From JAABPW01 sp037132275 (GTDB lineage: Bacteria; Verrucomicrobiota; Kiritimatiellia; CAIKKV01; CAITUY01): a stretch of DNA of 64,000 bases. This document shows positions 42,869-51,212 of this stretch, piece by piece (positions within the stretch are counted from its first letter, which is position 1; each line of letters opens with the position of its first letter). Below the pieces are notes generated by a model. The model saw only the letters and a program-made list of their open reading frames with translations, was not told the DNA's origin and searched no databases. Both the position numbers and the translations under genes were made by a program. The stretch lies in contig JBAXPK010000002.1 in NCBI GenBank assembly GCA_037132275.1, positions 1 through 64,000 on the forward strand, given 5' to 3'.

Positions 42869-43666
42869 ATGAGGACTGTTTTGAGAATCATCGGGTTGAC
42901 GTTGATGGCGGGTGTGGTCGGATTGGTGGGCTGCGGAAAGTCCCGGGAAAACCTGACGATGGCCGGTTCGACGGCATTTCAGCCTTTCGCGGAAAAACTT
43001 GCGGAACAATACATGCCCACACATCCGGCGGTGTCCATTACCGTTCAAGGAGGTGGCTCTTCGTTGGGGATCCAGTCCGCTCTGTCCGGAGCTGCCCAGA
43101 TCGGCATGGCAGACCTCGTGAAACTACCCCCGGACGCTGCTGCGCTCAATAGCATTGTGGCGGCACGGGACGGTATCGCAGTGGTTCTCAACCCCGCCAA
43201 CACGGTTGGAGCACTGACTCTTGACCAGGTTCGGGATATTTTCTGTGGCAAGATCAGAAATTGGAAGGATGTGGGAGGCCTCGACCATCCCATCGCCGTA
43301 ATCTCACGCGAAGCGGGATCGGGAACACGCTCCTCATTCGAGCAGATTGTCGGGAATGTCAAATTGTCCGGCGATGCCCTGATTCAGGATTCCAACGGGA
43401 CGATCCGGGAGACGGTGGCAAACGATGCCAATGCCATTGGCTATCTTTCCCACGGGCTGGTGAACGACAAGATCAAGGCGGCGACAGTGGATGGATTATC
43501 GTGTACGGAAGAGAATATCATGGCCGGAACCTATAAGCTGGTCCGCCCCGTTTTCCTGTTGACCAAAGCCGACGCGAGCCCCGCATGCCGGGCTTTTCTG
43601 GATTATGTCCTGTCGCCGGAAGGCCAGGAGTTGATCCATAAGAAAGGGCTGATTCGGGCGAAGTAA
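42869..43666 (+). CDS. pstS: PstS phosphate-binding lipoprotein, system 2
   Basis: A 265-aa substrate-binding protein with a lipobox (GVVGLVGCGKS, Cys22) and PstS-type ligand segments (MAGSTAFQPFAEKLAEQY, GGGSSLGIQSALSGAAQIGMAD, ISREAGSGTRSSFEQIVG). It would be tethered to the membrane, whereas PstS1 is soluble. AAGGAGAAA precedes the ATG. It opens the operon pstS2-pstC2-pstA2-pstB2-pstB3-phoU2. Confidence 0.9.
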   Translation: MRTVLRIIGLTLMAGVVGLVGCGKSRENLTMAGSTAFQPFAEKLAEQYMPTHPAVSITVQGGGSSLGIQSALSGAAQIGMADLVKLPPDAAALNSIVAARDGIAVVLNPANTVGALTLDQVRDIFCGKIRNWKDVGGLDHPIAVISREAGSGTRSSFEQIVGNVKLSGDALIQDSNGTIRETVANDANAIGYLSHGLVNDKIKAATVDGLSCTEENIMAGTYKLVRPVFLLTKADASPACRAFLDYVLSPEGQELIHKKGLIRAK

Positions 43667-43674
43667 GATCAGGA

Positions 43675-44532
43675 ATGAAACTCACCGGCGAAAAGATTGT
43701 TAAATACGCACTGATGGCCACGGCCTTTTCGGCACTTGCCAGCCTGTTGCTCATCGCCGTTTTTATCTTCAAGGAAGGCCTGCCCTTCATGTTTAAGGTT
43801 GGGCTGCGGGATTTTTTGTTTGCCTCCGAATGGAATCCGGAGGTCGGCAAATTCGGGATTTATCCAATGATTGTGGCCACGTTGTGGGTCACTTTCGGTG
43901 CCATGCTGATTGGTGCGCCGCTCGGAGTGGCAGGCGCGATTTTTCTGAATGAATTCGTTCCGAAATCCGTCATGAAGATTGTGAAGCCGACCATTGAGCT
44001 ATTGGCGGGAATTCCCTCGGTGGTATTCGGGTTCATCGGTGTGATGGTTCTTGCGCCTTGGATCCGAGCAGCCTTGGGCGGCCCCGGTCTCTCCGTGCTG
44101 GCGGCCTCGGTGATCCTCGGGATTATGGTGTTGCCCACCGTGATCAGCATCTCCACTGACGCGATAGCTGCTGTCCCAAACTCCTACCGGGAGGGCGCTC
44201 TAGCGCTTGGCGCGACACGCTGGCAGAGCGTCCACATGGTTACCATAAAGGCTGCGCGGTCGGGGATCATTGCCAGCATTATCCTGGCGATGGGGCGTGC
44301 CCTGGGCGAAACGATGGCCGTGATCATGGTGGCCGGCAATACTGTGAAGGTTCCCCATGCAATTACGGATCCGGTTCGAACCCTCACGGCCAATATTGCA
44401 CTGGAGATGGCAAATGCTACGGGAATGGCGCGGGAGGCGCTTTTCGCCACCGGTATTGTGCTGTTTATTGTGATTATGATCCTAAACGGTGTCGCCATGT
44501 CGGCCATTAAAGGGAGGACACGCAAGAAATGA
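43675..44532 (+). CDS. pstC: PstC permease, system 2
   Basis: A 285-aa permease of standard length with six helices, PTIELLAGIPSVVFGFIGVMVLAP and the coupling loop STDAIAAVPNSYREGALALGATRWQSVHMV. It pairs with PstA2. Its stop overlaps the pstA2 start (ATGA). Confidence 0.92.
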   Translation: MKLTGEKIVKYALMATAFSALASLLLIAVFIFKEGLPFMFKVGLRDFLFASEWNPEVGKFGIYPMIVATLWVTFGAMLIGAPLGVAGAIFLNEFVPKSVMKIVKPTIELLAGIPSVVFGFIGVMVLAPWIRAALGGPGLSVLAASVILGIMVLPTVISISTDAIAAVPNSYREGALALGATRWQSVHMVTIKAARSGIIASIILAMGRALGETMAVIMVAGNTVKVPHAITDPVRTLTANIALEMANATGMAREALFATGIVLFIVIMILNGVAMSAIKGRTRKK

Positions 44533-45374
44533 GGATTGCCCCCAAATACACCCAGATGCTGGCGGTGGCCGTTCTCGGGGGCGCCACGGCGTTCACGGTG
44601 GTGGTGTTACTCTTCATCATTGTCTTTGTGCTCAGCAAGGGGCTTCCTGGGGTGAGCTCTGAATTCCTCTTTTCGGCGCCGAAGGATTCCGGGTTGTCCG
44701 GAGGGATATTTCCGATGCTGGTGGCGACATTTGTGCTGCCGTTGATGGCGATCATTATTGCCCTGCCATTGGGTGTGGGAACGGCCGTTTACCTTACGGA
44801 GTATACCCGTGAAACCCGGCTCACCCGGGTGCTGCGGTTCGGCACTGACTGCCTGGCCGGCATTCCCTCTATTATTTTTGGACTGTTCGGGTTCATCTTC
44901 TTTGTCGTAATGCTCAAAATGGGTTGGTGCCTGCTGTCCGGTTGCCTGACCCTGGCAATCATGGTGCTGCCAACGATCATCCGAACCGCCGAGGAGGCGA
45001 TTCGTTCCGTTCCGAATTCCTACCGTGAGGTAAGTTATTCGTTGGGCGCCACGCGGTGGGAGACGGTCCTCAAAGTGGTGTTGCCGAACGCTTTGCCGGG
45101 GATTGTCACCGGGGTGATGCTGGGGATTGGGCGGTCTATTGGTGAGACGGCGGCGGTGATCTTCACGGCCGGATCGATATTGCCCCGGAGCATTCCCGTC
45201 TCGGTGTTTGAGCCGGTACGTACGCTGTCGGTTCATTTCTATATTTTGGCCCGCGAAGGTATTTCGAACGAAAAAGCCTACGCGGCTGCTGCCGTCCTGA
45301 TTATCACCGTGCTGCTGGTGAATCTGGCGGCCTATGGCATGATGCATCGGTTTATTGCCAGGAGGTCCAGATGA
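44529..45374 (+). CDS. pstA: PstA permease, system 2
   Basis: A 281-aa permease of normal length with YLTEYTRETRLTRVLRFGTDCLAGIPSIIFGLFGF and the coupling loop AEEAIRSVPNSYREVSYSLGATRWETVLKV. It lacks the periplasmic insert of PstA1. The coupling loops of PstC2 and PstA2 differ from each other, so each could face a distinct ATPase subunit. It overlaps pstB2 by 4 nt. Confidence 0.92.
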   Translation: MRIAPKYTQMLAVAVLGGATAFTVVVLLFIIVFVLSKGLPGVSSEFLFSAPKDSGLSGGIFPMLVATFVLPLMAIIIALPLGVGTAVYLTEYTRETRLTRVLRFGTDCLAGIPSIIFGLFGFIFFVVMLKMGWCLLSGCLTLAIMVLPTIIRTAEEAIRSVPNSYREVSYSLGATRWETVLKVVLPNALPGIVTGVMLGIGRSIGETAAVIFTAGSILPRSIPVSVFEPVRTLSVHFYILAREGISNEKAYAAAAVLIITVLLVNLAAYGMMHRFIARRSR

Positions 45375-46141
45375 CTGCGAAGCTCCCCGGCAAATTAATC
45401 GTGCGTGATTTTCATGTGTTTCACGAGCGGACAGAGGCGCTGCGCGGGATCAATCTTGATATTCAAGCCAACCGGATACTTGGGATTATCGGCCCCGCAG
45501 GATCGGGGAAAACGACTTTCCTCAGAGCTTTGAACCGGTTGAATGATCTGGTGCCCGAGATGCATGTCGAGGGTCAGGTATTGCTGGACGGACAGGACAT
45601 TTACCACCCGTCCTTCGATGTCGTGTCCTTGCGGAAACGCGTCGGGATGCTGTTCGCCCTCCCGGTGGCGCTGCCGATGAGCATCTTTGAAAATGTGGTC
45701 TACGGGCCGAGGTTATCGGGCGTGCGTGACCGCGTCCGCTTGAATGAGATTGTGGAGCGCAGCCTCAAGGCGGCGTTTATGTGGGACGAGGTAAAGGATC
45801 GGCTCCAGATGTCGGGGCTCCGGTTGTCCGGCGGCCAACAGCAACGGCTGTGTCTGGCGCGGGTTCTGGCCATGGAGGAAGTGGAGGTCATTCTGCTGGA
45901 TGAACCCTGCTCGGGACTGGATCCCATCTCAACAGCCAAGATCGAGGAGGCGCTCACGGTCCTTAAGTCGCTGTACACTATCATTCTCGTTACCAACAAT
46001 ACCAAACAGGCGGCTCGGGTGGCGGATAATACAGCCTTTTTCCTGACAGGTGAGATGGTGGAATATGGAAATACCGAGCAGATATTTACCGTGCCGCGTG
46101 ATGCCCGGACCAACGACTATGTGACAGGCAGGTTTGGATGA
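45371..46141 (+). CDS. PstB2: ABC ATPase with intact signature but lost Q-loop Gln and switch His
   Basis: A 256-aa PstB homologue. Walker A GPAGSGKT (41-48), signature LSGGQ (152-156) and Walker B VILLDEP with catalytic Glu178 are intact. The Q-loop reads MLFALPVALP, with Ala96 where PstB has Gln. The switch reads VTNNTKQ, with Asn209 where PstB has His. Both changes were checked in the codons. The frame is intact and the gene is translationally coupled on both sides, so it is not a decaying pseudogene. It could donate its signature to a partner's ATP site but is unlikely to hydrolyse ATP well in its own. Confidence 0.9.
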   Translation: MTAKLPGKLIVRDFHVFHERTEALRGINLDIQANRILGIIGPAGSGKTTFLRALNRLNDLVPEMHVEGQVLLDGQDIYHPSFDVVSLRKRVGMLFALPVALPMSIFENVVYGPRLSGVRDRVRLNEIVERSLKAAFMWDEVKDRLQMSGLRLSGGQQQRLCLARVLAMEEVEVILLDEPCSGLDPISTAKIEEALTVLKSLYTIILVTNNTKQAARVADNTAFFLTGEMVEYGNTEQIFTVPRDARTNDYVTGRFG

Positions 46142-46899
46142 AACCGGAAATGGTTATTACAGTTAAAGATCTGAATCTCTATTACGGGGATTTTCATGCC
46201 CTCAAGGCCGTGCCCATGGAGGTGAAGCGCCACCACATCACCGCCCTGATCGGGCCGTCGGGGTGTGGAAAATCAACGCTGCTTCGCACCCTGAACAGGA
46301 TGAATGATACGATTCCCAGCGTTCGTGTGACCGGCACAGTCTTGCTCGACGGCTGCAATATCTATTCGCCGGGAACGGACGTGTGCGAGTTGCGAAAACG
46401 GGTGGGTATGGTGTTTCAGCGCCCGAATCCATTCCCCCTATCGATTTATGACAATGTGGCCTTCGGGCTGAGGGTGGCGGGGATCACTGACCGGCACCGC
46501 GTCGAGGGAATTGTTGAGCGCAGTCTAAAAGGCGCCTGGCTGTGGGATCACTTGAAAGACAAGTTGGATCAGTCCGCGCTGGAATTGCCGCTGGATCAGC
46601 AGCAGCGGCTCTGTGTGGCGAGGTTGCTAGCGGTAGAGCCGGAGGTCATCCTGATGGACGAGCCCTGCTCGGCGCTTGATCCACTTTCAACCGCCCGGAT
46701 AGAGGAGTTGATGCTTGATCTCAAGGCGCAGTACACCATCGTGATTGTGACTCACAATATGCAGCAGGCGGCACGTATATCCGACTATTCCGGTTACATG
46801 TTGCTTGGCGAAATGATAGAATTCGGTGTGACAGCCGGAATCTTTACGAGTCCGCGGGACAAACGGACACAGGATTATGTCAGCGGGCGATACGGTTGA
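46138..46899 (+). CDS. PstB3: ABC ATPase with lost LSGGQ signature but intact Q-loop and switch
   Basis: A 253-aa PstB homologue directly downstream of PstB2 (ATGA overlap). Walker A GPSGCGKS (39-46), Q-loop Gln94 (VFQRPNPFP), Walker B ILMDEP with Glu175 and switch His206 (VTHNMQQ) are intact. The signature is LPLDQ (150-154) instead of LSGGQ. It is thus the mirror image of PstB2. In a head-to-tail dimer its nucleotide site would be completed by the LSGGQ of PstB2, giving one canonical site. Confidence 0.9.
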   Translation: MKPEMVITVKDLNLYYGDFHALKAVPMEVKRHHITALIGPSGCGKSTLLRTLNRMNDTIPSVRVTGTVLLDGCNIYSPGTDVCELRKRVGMVFQRPNPFPLSIYDNVAFGLRVAGITDRHRVEGIVERSLKGAWLWDHLKDKLDQSALELPLDQQQRLCVARLLAVEPEVILMDEPCSALDPLSTARIEELMLDLKAQYTIVIVTHNMQQAARISDYSGYMLLGEMIEFGVTAGIFTSPRDKRTQDYVSGRYG

Positions 46900-46911
46900 A
46901 AGGACACTACA

Positions 46912-47595
46912 ATGGAACGGCATTTTGACGAGAACTTACAGGCGTTGAAACATCAGCTTATCAAGATGAGCGCCATGTCGGAGGTGATGATCTCCGATGC
47001 GGTGAAGTCCCTGGTGGAAAGAAATCAGGCGATGTTCGCGCCGGTATGGCAGCGGGAGGAACAAGTCAATCAACTCCAGATCGAGATTGACGAGACCTGC
47101 CTGACGTTGATTGCCCTGCATCAGCCGGCGGCGGGGGATTTGCGGTTCATCATGGGGGCGGCCAAGACCAATGCTGAACTGGAACGGCTGGCGGATGAGG
47201 CGGTCAATATTGTTCAGAAATCCGAGCATTTGTTGAAAGAGCCGCCGCTGAAGTCATTTGAAATCATTCCGGAGATGGCTGTGATTGCTCAGGGGATGGT
47301 GTGTGATAGTCTTCACTCCTTTGTGAACCGCAATGTGGCTCTTGCGCGGGAGGTGTTGTTGCGTGACGACCGTTTGGATGAGTTGAGAAATATGATCTCA
47401 GCGGAATTGTCGGCGTTTATGGTCAGGGATCCAGGCTCCGTATCGCGAGCGCTGGATTTGCTCCTGATCTCCCGCTATCTAGAGCGAATCGGCGATCACG
47501 CTACCAATATTGCCGAGATAACTATTTTTGTCGTCGAAGGTCGTGATGTCCGACATCACTCGGATCACAAGGTCCGTCAGGCTTCCTCCCGCTGA
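46912..47595 (+). CDS. phoU: PhoU regulator, system 2
   Basis: A 227-aa two-repeat PhoU protein. The second metal signature is standard (YLERIGDHATNIAE); the first is altered (ELERLADEAVNIVQ for ERIGD.A.HI). It closes pst operon 2, starting 12 nt after pstB3. Possession of a dedicated PhoU suggests that system 2 is regulated separately. Confidence 0.92.
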   Translation: MERHFDENLQALKHQLIKMSAMSEVMISDAVKSLVERNQAMFAPVWQREEQVNQLQIEIDETCLTLIALHQPAAGDLRFIMGAAKTNAELERLADEAVNIVQKSEHLLKEPPLKSFEIIPEMAVIAQGMVCDSLHSFVNRNVALAREVLLRDDRLDELRNMISAELSAFMVRDPGSVSRALDLLLISRYLERIGDHATNIAEITIFVVEGRDVRHHSDHKVRQASSR

Positions 47596-47608
47596 CACCT
47601 TTTTGGGG

Positions 47609-48019
47609 TTAAGGCTTTCGTCGCGGGTGGGAGGTGCTTTGGACGATTTCGCGGAGAACGGTGCGGTATCCCTTTTTGCCTTCCTCGATCTCCTGGGTTA
47701 CTTCGCGCACAATCGTCCGGGTGCCTTTTTGGGGAGGCTTGGTGACGGTGAATTCATGGGCGCCGATCCGGATCACATCGCCCGCTTTTAGCACAGCGAC
47801 CAGAACCCTGACGCCATTGACGTAGATGCCGTTACGGGAATTGAGATCCTTGATAACGTAATCCGTGTCCCATGGCTTGATCTCGGCATGAATTCGGGAA
47901 ATCCGGGTTTCAGGGATGCAGATATCCGCTTCCGGTGTGCGCCCGAACGTGACAGAAGAACGTCCGGTCAAAAGCACTTCATGTCGTTCGCCATCTACAT
48001 TAATAAATTCCAGAAACAT
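47609..48019 (-). CDS. Small FHA-domain protein
   Basis: A 136-aa soluble protein made mainly of one FHA domain with all key residues (VTFGRTPEADICIPETRISRIHAEI...DLNSRNGIYVNGVRV) and a charged tail. It would bind phosphothreonine proteins. It is the last gene of the minus-strand ugd-to-FHA cluster and converges with phoU2. Its partner kinase is not in the window. Confidence 0.88.
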   Translation of the reverse strand: MFLEFINVDGERHEVLLTGRSSVTFGRTPEADICIPETRISRIHAEIKPWDTDYVIKDLNSRNGIYVNGVRVLVAVLKAGDVIRIGAHEFTVTKPPQKGTRTIVREVTQEIEEGKKGYRTVLREIVQSTSHPRRKP

Positions 48020-48055
48020 AAATTGCCTCCCCGTCTTTGATGCTTGGTACTCATA

Positions 48056-48616
48056 TCAAATTCTTCCCTTGATCGCCATTGGAATTCCCGCAATCACAAA
48101 GACGACGCTGTCTGCGATGATGGCTAGATCCTGATTCAGCCGACCTTGCAGATCCCTGAACTTGCGGCCGAGCGGGGTCTCGGGAACGATGCCCATGCCG
48201 ACTTCATTGCTGACGATAATGACTCCAGTTGGGCTTGTCTTCAAGGCGGTGATTAATTCGTCCTGCCGGGGTCTTACGGTGGGTTCGCCTTCTTTTAGCA
48301 AGACGTTGGTTAGCCAGAGTGTGGCGCAGTCGAGCAGGACGCCATCCCGTGGTGGCGCGGGAGCAAGAATCAGCCGTGCCACGTCCAGTGTTTCCTCGGC
48401 GCATCCCCAGTGGAGACCTCGTTGCGCGCGGTGTAGTTTCACCCGATCCGCCATTTCGCGATCCAGGGTTTCAGCGGTCGCCAGATAGAGAGGGTGTTTC
48501 CACATCTGTTCGGCAAGCGTCTGGGCATAAGCGCTTTTGCCGCTACGGGCACCGCCGAGAACTAGGACGATCCGGCGTCCTTTATCCTGCAGGTTTTGAG
48601 GGAGTGTTATAGGCAT
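48056..48616 (-). CDS. cobU: CobU: adenosylcobinamide kinase / GDP-cobinamide guanylyltransferase
   Basis: A 186-aa P-loop enzyme with Walker A VLGGARSGKSAYAQTLAE, ATAETLDREMADRVKLHRAQRG, and VSNEVGMGIVPETPLGRKFRDLQGRLNQ. It phosphorylates and then guanylylates cobinamide in the salvage route to cobamides. It overlaps the upstream CbiR gene by 10 nt, which supports a joint role: CbiR releases a cobinamide-type precursor that CobU reactivates. Confidence 0.92.
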   Translation of the reverse strand: MPITLPQNLQDKGRRIVLVLGGARSGKSAYAQTLAEQMWKHPLYLATAETLDREMADRVKLHRAQRGLHWGCAEETLDVARLILAPAPPRDGVLLDCATLWLTNVLLKEGEPTVRPRQDELITALKTSPTGVIIVSNEVGMGIVPETPLGRKFRDLQGRLNQDLAIIADSVVFVIAGIPMAIKGRI

Positions 48617-49401
48617 TCTTCCAGTCTTTTAATTGATGAGACCGTATCATCATATCCGAATGTCTCCAACGTCAAGACTCCGTTATAGAACTTGATGGCC
48701 TTGAGGAATTCCTGCACGAGGGGTGCGGGAGTCAACTCCAGGGAATAATGACGGGACGTGTTATTTGAGCCATACAAGTGGATGATGCGGGTTCGCTGCA
48801 GCCATTGGTTTACGTGATCTCTCCAGTCATAGTTCATTTGGAGGAGATGGCCGAAATCCAGACAGGTGCTAAACGGCATTTCGGTGAGGATGGGATCACA
48901 CCACTCAAAAGGATACCCGAGATTCTCAACGCAAATGCGAGTCGGATCATCCGCGATTCCGGCGAGCACGCGCAAAAGGGGTGTTATGTTGCGGTGCCAG
49001 GCTTCCCGCTGGATCGGCGACGCGGTTGGCTCAATGCCATCAATGTGCAGAATCCAGCCGTATGGTGTCAGGGGGCGGCACAGTTCGATGATATGCAGGG
49101 CCGTGCTGAGGGCGTTTTCCCGTTCCTCGCGATTCGGGCTGCCCAGCGCCTTATCTGTTGGAAAATGGATGGTGTAAGTCAGATCGTGTGTGATGGCAAG
49201 TTGCCTCAGCTCCTCGATTTCACACGCTTTAGGGAGAGTCGAGAGATCGTGTGACTCAAAGAAAACGAGCTCAATGTCATCCACGAAAGGAGCCAGTGCA
49301 CGGACATTTGCAGTGATGTCAGCAGGATGCACATAGGATGTGACGCCCAGACGGAAAGACCTGTTCCGGGAGAGAAAGGGCAGTGGCGGGAATTGGTTCA
49401 T
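48607..49401 (-). CDS. cbiR: CbiR-type cobamide-remodelling phosphodiesterase
   Basis: A 264-aa TIM-barrel protein of the AP-endonuclease-2/xylose-isomerase-like superfamily. Its N-terminus (FRLGVTSYVHPADITANVRALAPFVDDIELVFFE) and later HFPTD, LHIDG, CVENLGYPFEW and CLDFGHLLQMN segments match CbiR as I know it from Akkermansia. CbiR removes the lower ligand from imported cobamides so that the precursor can be rebuilt. The start at 49401 overlaps the DUF190 stop (ATGA) and follows GAGG; a longer frame is not supported. The adjacent cobU is strong context evidence. Confidence 0.82.
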   Translation of the reverse strand: MNQFPPLPFLSRNRSFRLGVTSYVHPADITANVRALAPFVDDIELVFFESHDLSTLPKACEIEELRQLAITHDLTYTIHFPTDKALGSPNREERENALSTALHIIELCRPLTPYGWILHIDGIEPTASPIQREAWHRNITPLLRVLAGIADDPTRICVENLGYPFEWCDPILTEMPFSTCLDFGHLLQMNYDWRDHVNQWLQRTRIIHLYGSNNTSRHYSLELTPAPLVQEFLKAIKFYNGVLTLETFGYDDTVSSIKRLEECL

Positions 49402-49748
49402 GGTCGTCCTCGACGATATTTGATGATTCGAACCGTTTCCAGCGTTACCAGTCCACCGCACTCCGCCTGATCGAGAAGTTGGTCAATTGCGGGGAGAATG
49501 GCGTTGATCCTGGCCTCCGTATCCACGATTTCGACTACGACCGGAAGGTCGGCGGAGAGATCAAGAATGCGGGTTGAGCGGAAATGGCTGGAAGAGCCGT
49601 ATGACATCAGGCCTCGTAGAACTGTGGCGCCGGCCAACCCGGCCTCCCGGCACATCTTCACTATCACCTCATGGAGACAAGAATGCTGATGGCGGTCCCC
49701 TTCACCGATAAATATTCTCAATAGTTTCGCTTCGGTATCCGGTTGCAT
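49398..49748 (-). CDS. DUF190 (PII-like) protein beside the fluoride channel
   Basis: A 116-aa protein with the DUF190 pattern LLRIFIGEGDRHQ...LHEVIVKMCREAGLAGATVLRGLMSYG, a ferredoxin-like/PII-like fold, ending VRIIKYRRGR. DUF190 proteins commonly accompany CrcB/FluC. The ATG at 49748 is preceded by GGAGGAG on the minus strand; a longer frame overlapping crcB is not needed. Confidence 0.88.
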   Translation of the reverse strand: MQPDTEAKLLRIFIGEGDRHQHSCLHEVIVKMCREAGLAGATVLRGLMSYGSSSHFRSTRILDLSADLPVVVEIVDTEARINAILPAIDQLLDQAECGGLVTLETVRIIKYRRGRP

Positions 49749-49771
49749 AATCTCCTCCAATCCCTCGCTTC

Positions 49772-50161
49772 TTATGTTTTTTCCAGCACCTTGATCATCA
49801 TCATTCCCAGGAAATAAGCGGCCAGGGCTCCAAAAAAAGTGCCGTTTAGGTAGATGACGGCATGCAGCCATTCGCCATCCTTAACCATTTGAACAAGTTC
49901 ATAAATGAGCGAGGAAAGGGTCGTGAAGCCCCCGCAAAACCCTGTGGCTAGGAAAAGGCGGGTCGAGGGCGAAAGCAGTTCTGTGCCAGCAGCAAGCTGG
50001 CTAACCGCCCCGATAATCAGGCAACCGGAGATGTTAGACGCCAGTGTTCCCCAAGGTAGACTGGCGGCGGGATAACTCATGAATAAGGTAAACCCATACC
50101 GGCACAGACTGCCGACAAGTCCACCCGCACCCACCCATAAAAATGGCAATAGTCCGTTCAT
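49772..50161 (-). CDS. crcB: Fluoride ion channel FluC/CrcB
   Basis: A 129-aa four-helix membrane protein with the Fluc hallmarks: GGLVGSLCRY, WGTLASNISGC (conserved Asn) and GFCGGFTTLSSLIYE (Phe and Thr-rich conducting motif). It exports fluoride as a dual-topology dimer. The start overlaps the L,D-transpeptidase stop by ATGA. No fluoride riboswitch is seen upstream, so regulation presumably follows the operon. Confidence 0.93.
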   Translation of the reverse strand: MNGLLPFLWVGAGGLVGSLCRYGFTLFMSYPAASLPWGTLASNISGCLIIGAVSQLAAGTELLSPSTRLFLATGFCGGFTTLSSLIYELVQMVKDGEWLHAVIYLNGTFFGALAAYFLGMMMIKVLEKT

Positions 50162-51201
50162 TCTCTTTCATCCATTATATTCATGACCTTTACTGGGGTT
50201 CCTTCTTCCACCATGCTGGCCAATGTGGTGATGTCCCAGTTTGTCAGGCGGAAACAACCGTGTGATTCCCGGCGTCCAATTGTTTCAGGGTGAGGCGTTC
50301 CGTGCATTCCGAAGCCTGTGGCGCTCAGGGTCAGCCAATACACTCCCACGGGGTTATTGGGGCCTGGGGGGATGATCAGTTTCCGGGAAATTTCCTGGGC
50401 GCGCGGGGACTCCGGGAAGTTGGCGGGATCGAAGGTATAATTGGGATTTGGGGCGAAACTGACGAGGGTTAGATCACCTGAGGGAACCTTGTTGAGTTTT
50501 CTGGCAATGGAGCAGGGGAACGAGGCGATCAGGACATCATTGGTGTTGAACGCCCGAACCCGGAAGGCTCCGCAATCCACCTCGAGACGTGCGGCCGTGA
50601 TGGACCAGTCTGAGTCGCGGGTATTCGGCACGATGAGGGAGGTTCCGACGGTGACGGTCTGCCAATTGGTGATGGATGAATTCAGATGCTTCAGAAAAAC
50701 AGGGGAAACATGGAACTGTTCCGACAGCGCCTCCTCCAGGCTTTCGCAAGCCATGGCGGGCACTTTGGCGGCTTCCAGCCAGTCGGCAGGAGCAGTACCC
50801 ACATGCCCCATATCCTCTGCAGTGAGGATATGGGTGACCGTTGCCGGTTCCTGATCGGCGAGCAATTCCTTTCGCGCCTTCGAGATCGATAGATTTTGAC
50901 TTCGCGCGTAATCCTTGAGCGCCATGCTGGTTTTCGTGCCCTCCCGGCCATCTACCAAGCCGACTCCGAAGCCGTTCCGATCCAGTGCGGCTTGAAGGGC
51001 AGCCATCTGCATGAGAGTGGCAGAGTCCCTAATCATGGCACCCCCTTCAGCGTTCGTGTTCCGCTCCCGGATGGGTGCGGGGGCAAGCTGCTCGGAACGG
51101 GTCACGAGAGCGGTTGATACCTTGATGGGCACCGGTCCTTGGGCAGAGAACGCCACAACCGCCCAGCCGCTCAACACAAATAGCGTGGAGTGACGTCTCA
51201 A
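50158..51201 (-). CDS. L,D-transpeptidase (YkuD domain), exported
   Basis: A 347-aa protein with a signal peptide (LFVLSGWAVVAFSAQG) and a peptidoglycan-binding-like region (about 70-105, AALQAALDRNGFGVGLVDG). A LysM-like stretch ends TVTVGTSLIVPN. The C-terminal YkuD domain has HGTPHPETIGRRESHGCFRLTNWD, including the catalytic Cys in SHGC. It forms 3-3 cross-links or attaches proteins to peptidoglycan. It is 11 nt downstream of ugd. Confidence 0.9.
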   Translation of the reverse strand: MRRHSTLFVLSGWAVVAFSAQGPVPIKVSTALVTRSEQLAPAPIRERNTNAEGGAMIRDSATLMQMAALQAALDRNGFGVGLVDGREGTKTSMALKDYARSQNLSISKARKELLADQEPATVTHILTAEDMGHVGTAPADWLEAAKVPAMACESLEEALSEQFHVSPVFLKHLNSSITNWQTVTVGTSLIVPNTRDSDWSITAARLEVDCGAFRVRAFNTNDVLIASFPCSIARKLNKVPSGDLTLVSFAPNPNYTFDPANFPESPRAQEISRKLIIPPGPNNPVGVYWLTLSATGFGMHGTPHPETIGRRESHGCFRLTNWDITTLASMVEEGTPVKVMNIMDERE

Positions 51202-51212
51202 TCTGACTCCTG

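Noticed and set aside
45371..46141. PstB2 considered as a decaying pseudogene
   Set aside because: The frame is full length, Walker A/B and signature are intact, it overlaps both neighbours by 4 nt, and the losses are complementary to those in PstB3.
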